Part shown: piece by piece, positions 52,189-60,806 of the stretch
Layout of the letters: each line of letters begins with the position of its first letter
Position numbering within the stretch: position 1 is the first letter of the stretch
Assembly (NCBI RefSeq): GCF_042685365.1
Contig: NZ_JBHUMY010000006.1
Coordinates: forward strand, 496,001-560,000
Length of the DNA stretch: 64,000 bases
DNA from: Paenibacillus_AP thailandensis
Lineage (GTDB): Bacteria > Bacillota > Bacilli > Paenibacillales > Paenibacillaceae
Reading direction: 5' to 3'
The notes under the pieces: generated by a model
Seen by the model: the letters and a program-made list of their open reading frames with translations, nothing else
Told to the model about the DNA's origin: nothing
The model's database searches: none
Position numbers and translations under genes: made by a program

Positions 52189-53022
52189 TCAGGCTTGACC
52201 ATAATTGCGTGCGCCTGATTTAGCCGTTAAAATGCGATTCAAACGGCTCAGCAGCTGAAGGAGAGCGATCTGTAACAAAAATAATATAAAAACCGGCCAT
52301 ATTCCCGATGTGATTAAAACATCCAACTGAATAAGCCAAAGCAGGCCGCCTCCGATGCCGGCGAGTATAACCGCTTTCCAAAGCCAATGGGCCCTCAATG
52401 AAATGGCTATCGCAAACAATACGGAGTCCATATGCACGATTATTGTAGCGAAAGAGATGTTATCTCTGGAAGGATCTTCAAACCAGCCGGGCCGATATTC
52501 AACTTGGTGAAACAACACGATATAAAAAAACTGAACGGACCCTTGCAGCGATACATTGATAATATATAGGGCAATTAAACGAAAATAATAAGGAAGATCG
52601 GCTTCGTTCATTTTGCGCCACAGCCGCTTCCCTATTAGAAAAAGAACAATTAAGCCAATACCCGTATATATGGTTTTCCACCAATGATGCTCGAAAATGT
52701 CCAGATGAAGAAATAACTGTTCAACACCCATAAATCCGGCGGAAATGAGCAAAATCCATAAAAAGCTCAGGTTATAGACGGCGATAAAAACGCAAGCGGA
52801 AGGGACGATAAACCCGTTGGACACGACGGCGCCAATCGCGCTGTCGTAGAAGAGATCCTTGAAAATTCCGGGCATATATCGGTAACTGTCCAAAATAACG
52901 AAAGAGACCAACTCAAAAATATAGATGAGCCCGGAAATGCAAATATAGAATGGAATAAGTTTTGCATTGTTGCATTTGCGCCAAGAGAAGGCGATTAAAA
53001 CGATACTGGCCGCGATAAGCAA
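52189..53022 (-). CDS. eight-helix membrane protein in the gerB operon
   Basis: 277 or more residues with about eight membrane helices and a basic C-terminus. It is similar in type to CBO0543-like membrane proteins found in spore formers, which I offer only as a resemblance. The TTG at 53022 has no ribosome site. The frame stays open upstream with protein-like sequence (PAFVPYLLLIAAS), and a GGGAG sits 8 bases before an in-frame ATT near 53045, so the true start is probably further upstream and unusual. Confidence 0.75.
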   Translation of the reverse strand: MLIAASIVLIAFSWRKCNNAKLIPFYICISGLIYIFELVSFVILDSYRYMPGIFKDLFYDSAIGAVVSNGFIVPSACVFIAVYNLSFLWILLISAGFMGVEQLFLHLDIFEHHWWKTIYTGIGLIVLFLIGKRLWRKMNEADLPYYFRLIALYIINVSLQGSVQFFYIVLFHQVEYRPGWFEDPSRDNISFATIIVHMDSVLFAIAISLRAHWLWKAVILAGIGGGLLWLIQLDVLITSGIWPVFILFLLQIALLQLLSRLNRILTAKSGARNYGQA

Positions 53023-53226
53023 TAAATAGGGAACAAAAGCTGGAATAAGATCATCTCCCGGGTATGGATTAAGGATAGTTCTGCCATTTAGTATCCCGTT
53101 TATCGCGTATCTTATTCGTGATGATGTCGTTGATTGTGTGGAGAGAAGAACAACATATACGGTTTTAAAGTAAAATTATGGTACAATAACAAGGGGATAT
53201 ATATATTGAAGGAGGCGGCTAAAAAA

Positions 53227-53469
53227 ATGATGCCGAGAATGCTCGCTTGGATCGGCTGCATGTTGAAAGGTATGTGCGCCTTGTTCGCCGTCTTGGTCGT
53301 CGCAGCCGGCTGCATAGGGACGTCCGTTGCGGAAACGGAACCGGCGCATCGGGATCCAAATCTTACTCCGGAAAAAGCAAAAGAACTGAAAAAGATATAC
53401 GGCTTGGAAGAATCGAACCGCAATAATGAAGACCGTATTCGGTATGACTGGGGTTACTCCATTCATTGA
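53227..53469 (+). CDS. small lipoprotein (80 aa)
   Basis: ATG at 53227 after AAGGAGG. The first 29 residues form a signal peptide with lipobox VAAGC. The mature 52-residue part is polar, with PNLTPEKAKELKKIYGLEES and an acidic/basic mixed tail ending in YSIH. It is probably an outer-surface or spore-membrane lipoprotein. The in-frame extension upstream of the ATG is not coding in character. No family recognised. Confidence 0.7.
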   Translation: MMPRMLAWIGCMLKGMCALFAVLVVAAGCIGTSVAETEPAHRDPNLTPEKAKELKKIYGLEESNRNNEDRIRYDWGYSIH

Positions 53470-53551
53470 GGGTAGAATTGATTCCGAGCGGCATTTAAAC
53501 TATAATCCATTCTGTAACAGTTAAAGTATAGAGAGAAGGAAGGAATCGTAC

Positions 53552-54268
53552 ATGCAAACGTTACAAGGCAAAACCGCTCTGATTACAGGAGCCGGCCGCG
53601 GGATCGGCCGCGCAGCAGCCATTGCTTTAGCTAAGGAAGGCGTAAATATCGGCCTTGTCGGGCTCACCTTACCCAACCTTGAGAAAGTCCAAGAAGAGAT
53701 ACAAGCGCTTGGCGTCAAGGCGGCGATCGCTTCGGCTGACGTAAAAGATTTAAACTCGGTTACGCAAGCCGTCGAACAGATTCATAAGGAACTCGGACCG
53801 GTCGACATTCTTATCAACAATGCCGGCACCGCCAAGTTCGGCAAATTCCTCGAGTTGTCTCCGGAGGAATGGGAAAATATTATCCGTGTCAATCTCATGG
53901 GCGTCTATAACGTTACAAGAGCCGTTCTTCCTCAGATGATCGACAGACAAGCCGGAGACATTATTAATGTCTCGTCGACAGCAGGCGAGCGCGGCGCAGC
54001 GGTGACAAGCGCCTATAGCGCATCGAAATTCGCCGTCCTAGGCTTAACGGAATCGCTGATGCAGGAGGTCCGCAAGCATAATATCCGCGTAACGGCGCTG
54101 ACGCCAAGCACGATTGCCACGGATCTTGCGATCGAACAAAAACTTACGGACGGAAATCCGGAGAAAGTGGCGCAGCCTGAAGATTTGGCCGAATTGATCG
54201 TAGCACAACTGAAGTTGAATCCAAGAGTATTCGTGAAGTCCGCAGGTTTGTGGTCGACGAATCCGTAA
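53552..54268 (+). CDS. short-chain dehydrogenase/3-ketoacyl-ACP reductase-like
   Basis: 238 residues with the SDR features TGxxxGIG (TGAGRGIG, 13-20), NNAG (about 89-92), catalytic Ser in INVSSTAG, and YSASK (Tyr/Lys, about 153-157). The LTPSTIATDLA block follows. It resembles the YgaA/FabG-like reductases of Bacilli; NADPH is the likely cofactor given the Gly-rich loop. It has its own terminator and stands alone. Confidence 0.92.
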   Translation: MQTLQGKTALITGAGRGIGRAAAIALAKEGVNIGLVGLTLPNLEKVQEEIQALGVKAAIASADVKDLNSVTQAVEQIHKELGPVDILINNAGTAKFGKFLELSPEEWENIIRVNLMGVYNVTRAVLPQMIDRQAGDIINVSSTAGERGAAVTSAYSASKFAVLGLTESLMQEVRKHNIRVTALTPSTIATDLAIEQKLTDGNPEKVAQPEDLAELIVAQLKLNPRVFVKSAGLWSTNP

Positions 54269-54297
54269 GGTGTCGGAGGAAAGGGACATACGCGCGT

Positions 54298-54323
54298 AAA
54301 AAGCCGCATAACTGCGGCTTTTT
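54298..54323 (+). terminator. rho-independent terminator
   Basis: AAAAAGCCGCA and TGCGGCTTTTT are perfectly complementary around a TAAC loop. Because of the A-run on the left it can work in both directions. Confidence 0.88.
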
Positions 54324-54424
54324 CATTTTTGCGGAAGGAATGAAGCGTTGTCATGTAATAGAATAGCGTAACTTTATAGCGTTCTCCAGCCGGTTCGTTG
54401 GGGATTTGGCTGTAGCCGGATAAA

Positions 54425-55159
54425 TCAGGAATCGGGTTCCAGCAGGCGGGAGAGGCGAATGGCTTGCTTGAAATTGGCCGCCTTCCATACTTTCACTTTG
54501 CCTCGGTGAAGAAGGTTTTTGTCGCTGATCCTCCACGTGTGTTGGTTCATATTTTCTTTGCGGACGGCCATATAGCCGGACCTGCCGCAGGCATAAATTT
54601 TGAAGCCTTTCGCGGCACTGTCGATACAAAATTTTACGCACTCGCCGCGGGTTTGGTCTGGGAAAGCAACCTGGCGGAATACATGACGTTTGACGAGCAG
54701 CGTTGCGCCTTGTACCATCCGGACGAACTGATGCTCCTTGTCGCAATAACGCAGAAGCAGCAGCCGACTGCCCTGAAGATACATGTAATGGGCGCGCTTG
54801 CCGACGAGATCGGCGTCGGTGCGCTGCATGGCTCGCATGCTGTCCGCCAAATAGTTTGCAGAGTAATGATCGTCGTCGTCAAATTTGGCGATATAATCAT
54901 ATGCGGCCGCTTTCACGCCGAAATTCAGGCATTTGCCCAAAGAGCGGTTCGGCATCCGGTAAATTCTAACATTCTTATATTTTTTGGCCGCCGACCTATA
55001 CGCCGCCGGATTTATTTCGGGATCATTCAAGATGACGATAAGCTCTTTGTTTTTGTAATTTTGCCGTCCATAGTTTAATAGCAAGTTATTCATGCAATCC
55101 GGCCGTTTCGTGCACGCGATAATGGATACGGCAGGCTCAGCATTCCGGGGCCGCTTCAT
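54425..55159 (-). CDS. family 2 glycosyltransferase, downstream copy with altered ED motif
   Basis: 244 residues, GT-A fold: VSIIACTKRPDCMNNLLLN at the start, and the metal-binding acidic motif AKFDDDDHY (about 91-99). The catalytic ED motif, GEDDQF in the upstream paralogue, reads GECVKF here, so the catalytic acid is missing and activity is doubtful. The rest is close to the upstream copy (KRAHYMYLQGS, QHTWRISD). The two overlap by 4 bases (ATGA). Confidence 0.87.
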   Translation of the reverse strand: MKRPRNAEPAVSIIACTKRPDCMNNLLLNYGRQNYKNKELIVILNDPEINPAAYRSAAKKYKNVRIYRMPNRSLGKCLNFGVKAAAYDYIAKFDDDDHYSANYLADSMRAMQRTDADLVGKRAHYMYLQGSRLLLLRYCDKEHQFVRMVQGATLLVKRHVFRQVAFPDQTRGECVKFCIDSAAKGFKIYACGRSGYMAVRKENMNQHTWRISDKNLLHRGKVKVWKAANFKQAIRLSRLLEPDS

Positions 55160-55899
55160 GTCGAAGCCTCATCCGTTTGTTTCCGTTGAACGAACCGCCT
55201 TATATTTTTTACGTTGGGGATGACCTGATGATGGGCGATTAACGTTTCGTCGCTAATAATCCATGTATGCTGGAACGAATTTTTCCTGCGAATCGCAACA
55301 AAATGATGCCTGTCCCCCGAATAAACCTTAAAGCCTTTTTCCTTGCAATTTAAGCAAAATTGATCGTCCTCGCCGACACTAACGTTCGGGAATTGGACTT
55401 TTTTGAATACTTGCCGTTTGGCGATAAGCGTCGCGCCGGGAAGATGGCTGACGGATCGGTTTTCATCATGGGGAAACCGCAGAAGAAGAGTTTTCGATCC
55501 CCGCAAATACATATAATGGGCTCTTTTTCCGATCACGTCGGCGTTTGTTTTTGCGAAAACTTCCAAACTGTTCGTTAAGTAATTAGGGGCGTAATAATCG
55601 TCATCGTCAAATTTGGCGATATAATTGTATTTGGTTTTTTTTACGGCGAAATTCAGGCAGGCGCCGAGGGATCGTTTTTCCGGCATGCGGTAAACTTGAA
55701 TCCGTTTATCTTTTGCAGCCAGCTTTTGATAGGGCTGAAGAGGGATATCGTCGCTATTGACAATAATAATAAGCTCTTTTTTCTCGTGGCGCTGTCTTTC
55801 GAAATTTTGAAACAGGTTGCCCCTATAATTTTGCCGATTCGTGCAGGTGATAATGGAAACTCCCGGGCGATTCGCAGAGCGGTTTAAATCGGTTGGCAT
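55156..55899 (-). CDS. family 2 glycosyltransferase, upstream copy
   Basis: About 247 residues from the ATG at 55899, 8 bases after AGGAG. GT-A signatures: VSIITCTNRQNYRGNL, AKFDDDDYY (nucleotide-sugar/metal) and VGEDDQF (catalytic acid). It likely adds a sugar to a surface or spore glycan. It forms an operon with the diverged downstream copy; the pair arose by tandem duplication. The 55900-56140 gap has one palindrome (CACCTTG/CAAGGTG at 55968-55984) and no ORF I trust. Confidence 0.88.
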   Translation of the reverse strand: MPTDLNRSANRPGVSIITCTNRQNYRGNLFQNFERQRHEKKELIIIVNSDDIPLQPYQKLAAKDKRIQVYRMPEKRSLGACLNFAVKKTKYNYIAKFDDDDYYAPNYLTNSLEVFAKTNADVIGKRAHYMYLRGSKTLLLRFPHDENRSVSHLPGATLIAKRQVFKKVQFPNVSVGEDDQFCLNCKEKGFKVYSGDRHHFVAIRRKNSFQHTWIISDETLIAHHQVIPNVKNIRRFVQRKQTDEAST

Positions 55900-56140
55900 A
55901 AGATCAACTCCTGAATCTCTTACTACCAAAATAATATGCAATTAGTAGAAGGGAGGGCACGGCCAATCACCTTGCCTCAAGGTGGCGCAAGACGTATTCT
56001 AATGTTGTCTAAAGTGCCGAACCCGCCGCGTGTTATCGATCCTGCATGGAGATGTTGGACGCATTATCGGTCGAAGAGGATTATAATGAATAGATCCATG
56101 TATTTCAGTCATCGTCGGAATAAGGGGGGAGATTGTACGC

Positions 56141-56983
56141 ATGTCGATTGAAATAAAAGAGATTGTTGCGAAGAAAATCCTGAACGAAGCGACGGGGTAC
56201 TTGGATATCGGATTTACCCACTCCTTGAACCCGTACAGCGGCTGCGCGTTTTCCTGCAAGTATTGTTACGTAAGGGAAATGCCGATTCAAAAGTTCAAAG
56301 ACATCCCTTGGGGGGAATGGGTGGATATCAAAACAAACGCGGCGGAAAATTATCGGACCGAGGTGATCAAACTCCGTCGTAAAAACAAACCCGTCAATAT
56401 TTTTATGTCTTCGGCCACAGACCCTTATCAACCGATTGAACGAAAGGCCGGGATAACGCGGCGGATTTTGGAAGCGATGATCGAAACGCCGCCTGATCTG
56501 CTTCAAATCCAGACACGCAGCCCGCTCATAACAAGGGATATCGATTTGCTGGTCAAGCTGAAAGAGACATGCGAAGTTCTCGTTTCCATGACGATCGAAA
56601 CGGATCGCGAGGACATGAAGCGAATCTTCGCGCCGTATGCGCCCGGAATCAAATTGCGCATCCAAGCATTAAGAGAATTACATGAGGCCGGGATCGCTAC
56701 ACAGGCTGCCCTTTCACCTGTGTTGCCCTTTACTCCCGATTTCCCCAGGTTGCTGGAGGGAGTCGTGGACCGTATCTGGATCGACACGCTCAATATTGGG
56801 GACGGCTCATTGGGCAAACGTTCGGAACGACTGGGGATGCCCCGATTGTTTGAAGAGCATGGTCTGACGGAATGGTACCGGAAAGATATCCATGTTAGGG
56901 TGGAAAAGTATTTTAAAAAAACGTTTTCGCCGGAGATGGTGCACGTTTCAAAAAATGAAGCATTTCCAAAACAGACGATATAA
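56141..56983 (+). CDS. radical SAM protein, SPL/Rv2578c-like
   Basis: 280 residues with the radical SAM cluster C35-x3-C39-x2-C42 (SGCAFSCKYCYVRE). The TDPYQPIERK block (about 91-100) and SMTIETDRED are typical of the spore-photoproduct-lyase-related group that lacks the C-terminal repair residues. It needs a 4Fe-4S cluster and SAM in the cytoplasm; the reaction is unknown. GGGGGGAG precedes the ATG. Confidence 0.9.
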   Translation: MSIEIKEIVAKKILNEATGYLDIGFTHSLNPYSGCAFSCKYCYVREMPIQKFKDIPWGEWVDIKTNAAENYRTEVIKLRRKNKPVNIFMSSATDPYQPIERKAGITRRILEAMIETPPDLLQIQTRSPLITRDIDLLVKLKETCEVLVSMTIETDREDMKRIFAPYAPGIKLRIQALRELHEAGIATQAALSPVLPFTPDFPRLLEGVVDRIWIDTLNIGDGSLGKRSERLGMPRLFEEHGLTEWYRKDIHVRVEKYFKKTFSPEMVHVSKNEAFPKQTI

Positions 56984-57102
56984 GTTTTTGCTTGATTACG
57001 AATCTTTGCGCGCAGCGCAACGAATAAAAAGGAGTTTACAATTCCTTTAGCGAATATATCATCCGGCTTGGTTGGATATCCGCAAAAAGGAGCTCATTGC
57101 AC

Positions 57103-58277
57103 ATGCTGGATCAAACTGCAATTCATCAACTGAAAACGGCGCTAAGAAACAGCGTCGAAAACAATGAAGTGGCAGGCGCAAATTTGCTGGTCATCAAAGA
57201 CGGTAACGAGTGGTTCTACCATGAAGACGGGCTGGCCGACCGGGAAGCGGGACTTCCGATTGCCCGGGATTCCATTTTTCGTTTGTATTCCATGACGAAG
57301 CCGATTACCGCCGCCTCGATCATGATTCTGGTTGAACGCGGCGTCATCGATTTATTTGATCCCGTCAGCCGCTATCTTCCCGGGTTAAAAATCAGACGGT
57401 CGAGAAGGACGGCGAACTAGTGCCGGCGGAGCGGGAGGTCACTATCCACGACCTGCTTTCCATGACGTCGGGACTCGTATATGGAGGAAGCCATATGGCC
57501 GGACGAACAACGGAGGCTCTGTTCCAAGAAATGGACCGCCGTTTGTACGGCGAGTCGCCGATGGGGACGCTTGAAGCCATGAACCGGCTCGGCCAATGCC
57601 CGCTTGCTTTCCAGCCCGGATCCTCTTGGGCGTACGGAACATCGGCCGACGTGCTTGGCGCGGTCGTCGAAGCCGTAAGCGGCATACGTTTCGGACAGTT
57701 TTTGCAGCAGGAATTATTCGAGCCGTTGAATATGAAGGATACCGGATTCTGGCTGCCTGAATCTATAAGAGGGCGTCTGGCCAAAACCTATCAAGATAAC
57801 GGACATGGGGAATTGACGCTGTATACGGGCAGCCACCTCGGCATTGTGCATCAGCTGGACCGGGATCCGGCGTTCGAATCGGGTGGAGCCGGACTCGCTT
57901 CGACAATAGACGACGCTGCGAAATTTACGACCATGCTGATGAATGATGGAAGCTTAAACGGCGTTCGAATTTTAAGGCCGCGAACGGTTCAATATTTAAC
58001 GACGGCGACGTTAACCGAAAGACAATATAAAGGCTTCGAATCCTGGCATACGCTAAGCGGCTTCAGCTACGGCAATCAAATGCGCATTATGACGGATAGC
58101 CGCAAAGCCGGGCTGATCGGCAGCAATGGCGAATACGGATGGGACGGCTGGCTTGGGCCTTACTTCTGCAACAGCCCGCAGGACGGTCTCACGTTCCTGT
58201 TCATGACCCAGAGGAAGGATGCGGGAACGCTGCCCATTACCCGAAAGCTGCGCAATATCGTATTCAGCGCCTTGTAA
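57103..58277 (+). pseudogene. serine hydrolase (beta-lactamase family), frameshifted
   Basis: Two consecutive frames together make one typical 390-residue serine hydrolase. The first carries the nucleophile motif SMTK (YSMTKPITAA) and stops at 57420. The second continues with TIHDLLSMTSGLVYGG and the Tyr motif AYGTSADV to 58277. Restoring one base in TTAAAAA at 57385-57391 would give YLPGFKNQTVEKDGELVPAE without a break. So it is a single-base deletion or a sequencing error. If real, the product ends after about 105 residues and is inactive. Confidence 0.85.
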
Positions 58278-58282
58278 TCCGG

Positions 58283-58319
58283 CGGCGGGCCGGGGAGAAA
58301 TCCCCGCCCGCCGTTTCTT
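58283..58319 (+). terminator. GC-rich terminator
   Basis: CGGCGGG-C-CGGGG pairs with CCCCG-CCCGCCG (one bulged C) around a 6-base loop, followed by TTTCTT. Confidence 0.8.
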
Positions 58320-58457
58320 GCAAGAGCAGAGCAGAAGGGCAATGAATCAACCTCCACTATAATTGTCAGAAAATTAATGCAATGATATATTTGGGTTTAC
58401 ATCTTTTTAACAATCCCATGTTATGCTTTCCTTACACCATAAAAGGAGGAGATGCGA

Positions 58458-58646
58458 ATGTTCTATACTGTGCTTATTCTCATCGTTATCTTAATCGGTT
58501 GGGCCGTCCTTTCTGCGACGAAGGACTCAAAGACCGGACATAAGCGCCGCAGAAGCAGCAGGGACGACAGTCCTTCTTATGTATACGCAGACTCCGGAAG
58601 CTCCGACGGAGGCTGCGACGGTGGGGGAGGAGGCGGCGGCGACTAA
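58458..58646 (+). CDS. small membrane protein with Gly/Cys-rich tail
   Basis: 62 residues from the ATG at 58458, 8 bases after AGGAGG. One N-terminal membrane helix (FYTVLILIVILIGWAVL) is followed by a basic stretch (KRRRSSR) and a tail ending DGGCDGGGGGGGD. Similar tails occur in small Bacilli membrane proteins of unknown role. It is convergent with the EcsC gene, 12 bases away. Confidence 0.75.
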   Translation: MFYTVLILIVILIGWAVLSATKDSKTGHKRRRSSRDDSPSYVYADSGSSDGGCDGGGGGGGD

Positions 58647-58658
58647 CCCACGTTCGAT

Positions 58659-59396
58659 TTACCCTTCGTTTAATCTTCGCAGCCGATAAGCGTTCGATGC
58701 GGCTTCGCCAAGCTCCTCGAGAATGGTGTAGTTCGCCCAAGCGCCCGCAACCGCGCCGATCCCCGGCACCATCTGCAGCATTTTCCGGAAGTCGATCGCG
58801 TCGCGGTATTCCTTCTGGAACGTCTCCCAATCCATCTTTTTGGAGTACTCGGAATCCGAGACCCACAGCTCCTTTTCCGTATCCCACCGCTTAACCGAAT
58901 CCAACAGCCGGGCCCGCTGTTCCGCCCCGGAGAACGCCAGTTGGAACACCTTGAGAATGAAAATCCGCTCGGAAAACTGCTTCGTATCGTAACCGTAAAT
59001 ATGAGCCAATTCAAATAAAAATTTCATCTTGATCGCAATTAAAGCGGGGAAATCCACGAGATTAAGCATAATGCCGCCCGCTCCGGTGCCTGCACCTTCG
59101 GCTGTCGCGATTTTTTGGTAGAGGGACAACGAACGTCTCGCCTCTTGATCGGCAAGCTCGAGACGGCTAAACGACTGGACCGGTCTCTGGGGGGTGTATT
59201 CCGCGCCGTAAAGCGCCGTACGCACGATCGACCTTATGGTGGCCGTAATGACGTCGTGCACTTTGGCCGGAATCAGGTCGTTGATTCGCGTGCCGATCGT
59301 CTTCGACGTTCGCTCCAGCCAGCCTGGCGGCTTGAATAACTTGCTCTCCCAAGCGGCAATTTCGTTGCGCACCTTCTCTTCGTAATTCAATGCCAA
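58659..59396 (-). CDS. EcsC family protein
   Basis: About 245 residues from a TTG at 59396 directly after GGAGGAGC; the upstream extension to 59540 is not coding in character. The EcsC pattern is seen in GAGTGAGGIMLNLVDFPALIA (about 115-135) and MVPGIGAVAGAWANY near the end, two hydrophobic hairpins in an otherwise helical protein. B. subtilis EcsC is linked to an ABC transporter; none is adjacent here. Function unknown. Confidence 0.85.
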   Translation of the reverse strand: MALNYEEKVRNEIAAWESKLFKPPGWLERTSKTIGTRINDLIPAKVHDVITATIRSIVRTALYGAEYTPQRPVQSFSRLELADQEARRSLSLYQKIATAEGAGTGAGGIMLNLVDFPALIAIKMKFLFELAHIYGYDTKQFSERIFILKVFQLAFSGAEQRARLLDSVKRWDTEKELWVSDSEYSKKMDWETFQKEYRDAIDFRKMLQMVPGIGAVAGAWANYTILEELGEAASNAYRLRRLNEG

Positions 59397-59639
59397 TCGC
59401 TCCTCCAACGGATTTGGCTCTATTGTACCGGAGAACGCCGCGAATCGAAACCGGCTGCGGCAGGATTGCGGAACAAGACGAAAGTCGCGGAGCGTTGCCG
59501 AACTCCGGACCGGGACGGGTTTATCTTCATCCATAATCAAAAAAATTAAGCGCTACTATATTAAGCCTATGTGGAGAAGCCCATCGATTTGCCGGTCACA
59601 TGCACAGCTTACGCGAATAATATCCTTGATTTACATAGA

Positions 59640-59699
59640 TTGCGTTTATTTGCGATTTCTGCTACGATGATCTGGACTTATTAAATCGGTTTAATAAGT
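59640..59699 (+). promoter_or_regulatory. ROK gene promoter with palindromic operator
   Basis: TTGCGT (59640-59645) and TACGAT (59663-59668) have a 17-base spacer. Immediately past the expected start lies a perfect palindrome: ACTTATTAAA (59676-59685), 4 bases, TTTAATAAGT (59690-59699). A further half-site GACTTATT follows at 59702. This is a good operator for autorepression by the ROK regulator. The rest of 59397-59730 shows nothing more. Confidence 0.72.
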
Positions 59700-59730
59700 T
59701 GGACTTATTTATGAAAGGGTTTTAAATTAC

Positions 59731-60756
59731 ATGACGAACGTGTTTAAGACGCCCAAGGAGATCAGGGAGCCGTTAATTTATCGCATCCGCGCGGGACTCA
59801 TCATGATGGGAAGCGCCACGAAAGCGGAGCTCAGCCAGCGCTTGGGGATTAGCTTTCCGACGGTCAGCAAGTTTCTGGCCCAGATGGAGAAGGACGGGGA
59901 AATCCGCTATACGGGGGAGGACGATTCCAGCGGAGGCAGGAGGGCGAAGCGTTATACCTATGATCCGGAATACATGTTGGGGCTAGCCGTTTTTATCGAG
60001 AAGGACGAGACGAATTATTCGATTTTTAACTGTATTGGGGAGGTTAAAGAGCAGGGGACAAAGCCAAGCGTATTGCTACAAGATGCCGAGCTGCTGGCGG
60101 ACCTGACCGAAACGCTGATTGAGAAATATCCAAGGCTTCGTTCAGTCGCGATCGGAGTGCCCGGCGCGGTTAACAATGGGAAAATCATCTTTATCCCGCC
60201 ATATGAGAAATTCCAAGACTTTGATTTGAAAGGGGAATTTGAGTCCCGATTTCAAATGCCGGTCGCGGTCGAAAACGATATGAATGCATCGGTGCTTGGC
60301 TATGCGTCGAACTTCCAGCTTGAGAACGAATCGCTGGTTTATCTGTACTTCGGTCAAAACGGGCCGGGTTCCGGAATTATGATTAACGGCGATGTCGTGC
60401 GGGGCAGCACGTTTTTCTCGGGCGAGATTTCTTTCGTGCCTCAGTACGATAATCGATCTTTCCTGCAAGCGCTGCAGCTGGAAGAGGGCAATCGCCGGAT
60501 TGTATTGGCGGGAGACAACCGGATTGATGCCGTCGCCCGCTTAATCGCCACCTTGGCCGCCATCCTTAACCCTCGGGCAGTCGTGTTTTGCGACGATGAG
60601 GTAGACGAAGCGCTTTTGGCCAGATTCGCGGATCGAAGCTCGGCCTATATTCCGAAAGAGCATTTGCCTACGCTTACGATGAGCAATTGGAGACAGGACT
60701 ACTTGACCGGCTTGCAGCAATTAGCGCTTAATCTGATGATTACGGAATGCTGCTAG
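59731..60756 (+). CDS. ROK family transcriptional regulator
   Basis: 341 residues. A winged helix-turn-helix at 20-80 (ATKAELSQRLGISFPTVSKFL) precedes an ROK sugar-kinase-like domain (90-341). The ATP/phosphate motif and the ExGH zinc-site signature of ROK kinases are changed (FSGEISFVP in place of xxGExGH, and no CGCxGC cluster), as expected for a regulator that only senses a sugar. It likely controls the MFS gene 50 bases downstream and itself. Confidence 0.88.
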   Translation: MTNVFKTPKEIREPLIYRIRAGLIMMGSATKAELSQRLGISFPTVSKFLAQMEKDGEIRYTGEDDSSGGRRAKRYTYDPEYMLGLAVFIEKDETNYSIFNCIGEVKEQGTKPSVLLQDAELLADLTETLIEKYPRLRSVAIGVPGAVNNGKIIFIPPYEKFQDFDLKGEFESRFQMPVAVENDMNASVLGYASNFQLENESLVYLYFGQNGPGSGIMINGDVVRGSTFFSGEISFVPQYDNRSFLQALQLEEGNRRIVLAGDNRIDAVARLIATLAAILNPRAVVFCDDEVDEALLARFADRSSAYIPKEHLPTLTMSNWRQDYLTGLQQLALNLMITECC

Positions 60757-60806
60757 AAATTAAGCTTATGGAGATATAAACAATCTTCTCCAGAAGGAGT
60801 TGCACG

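Noticed and set aside
57006..57020. TTGCGC-GCA-GCGCAA palindrome as an operator
   Set aside because: It lies before a broken gene with no regulator nearby and could be a chance GC palindrome.
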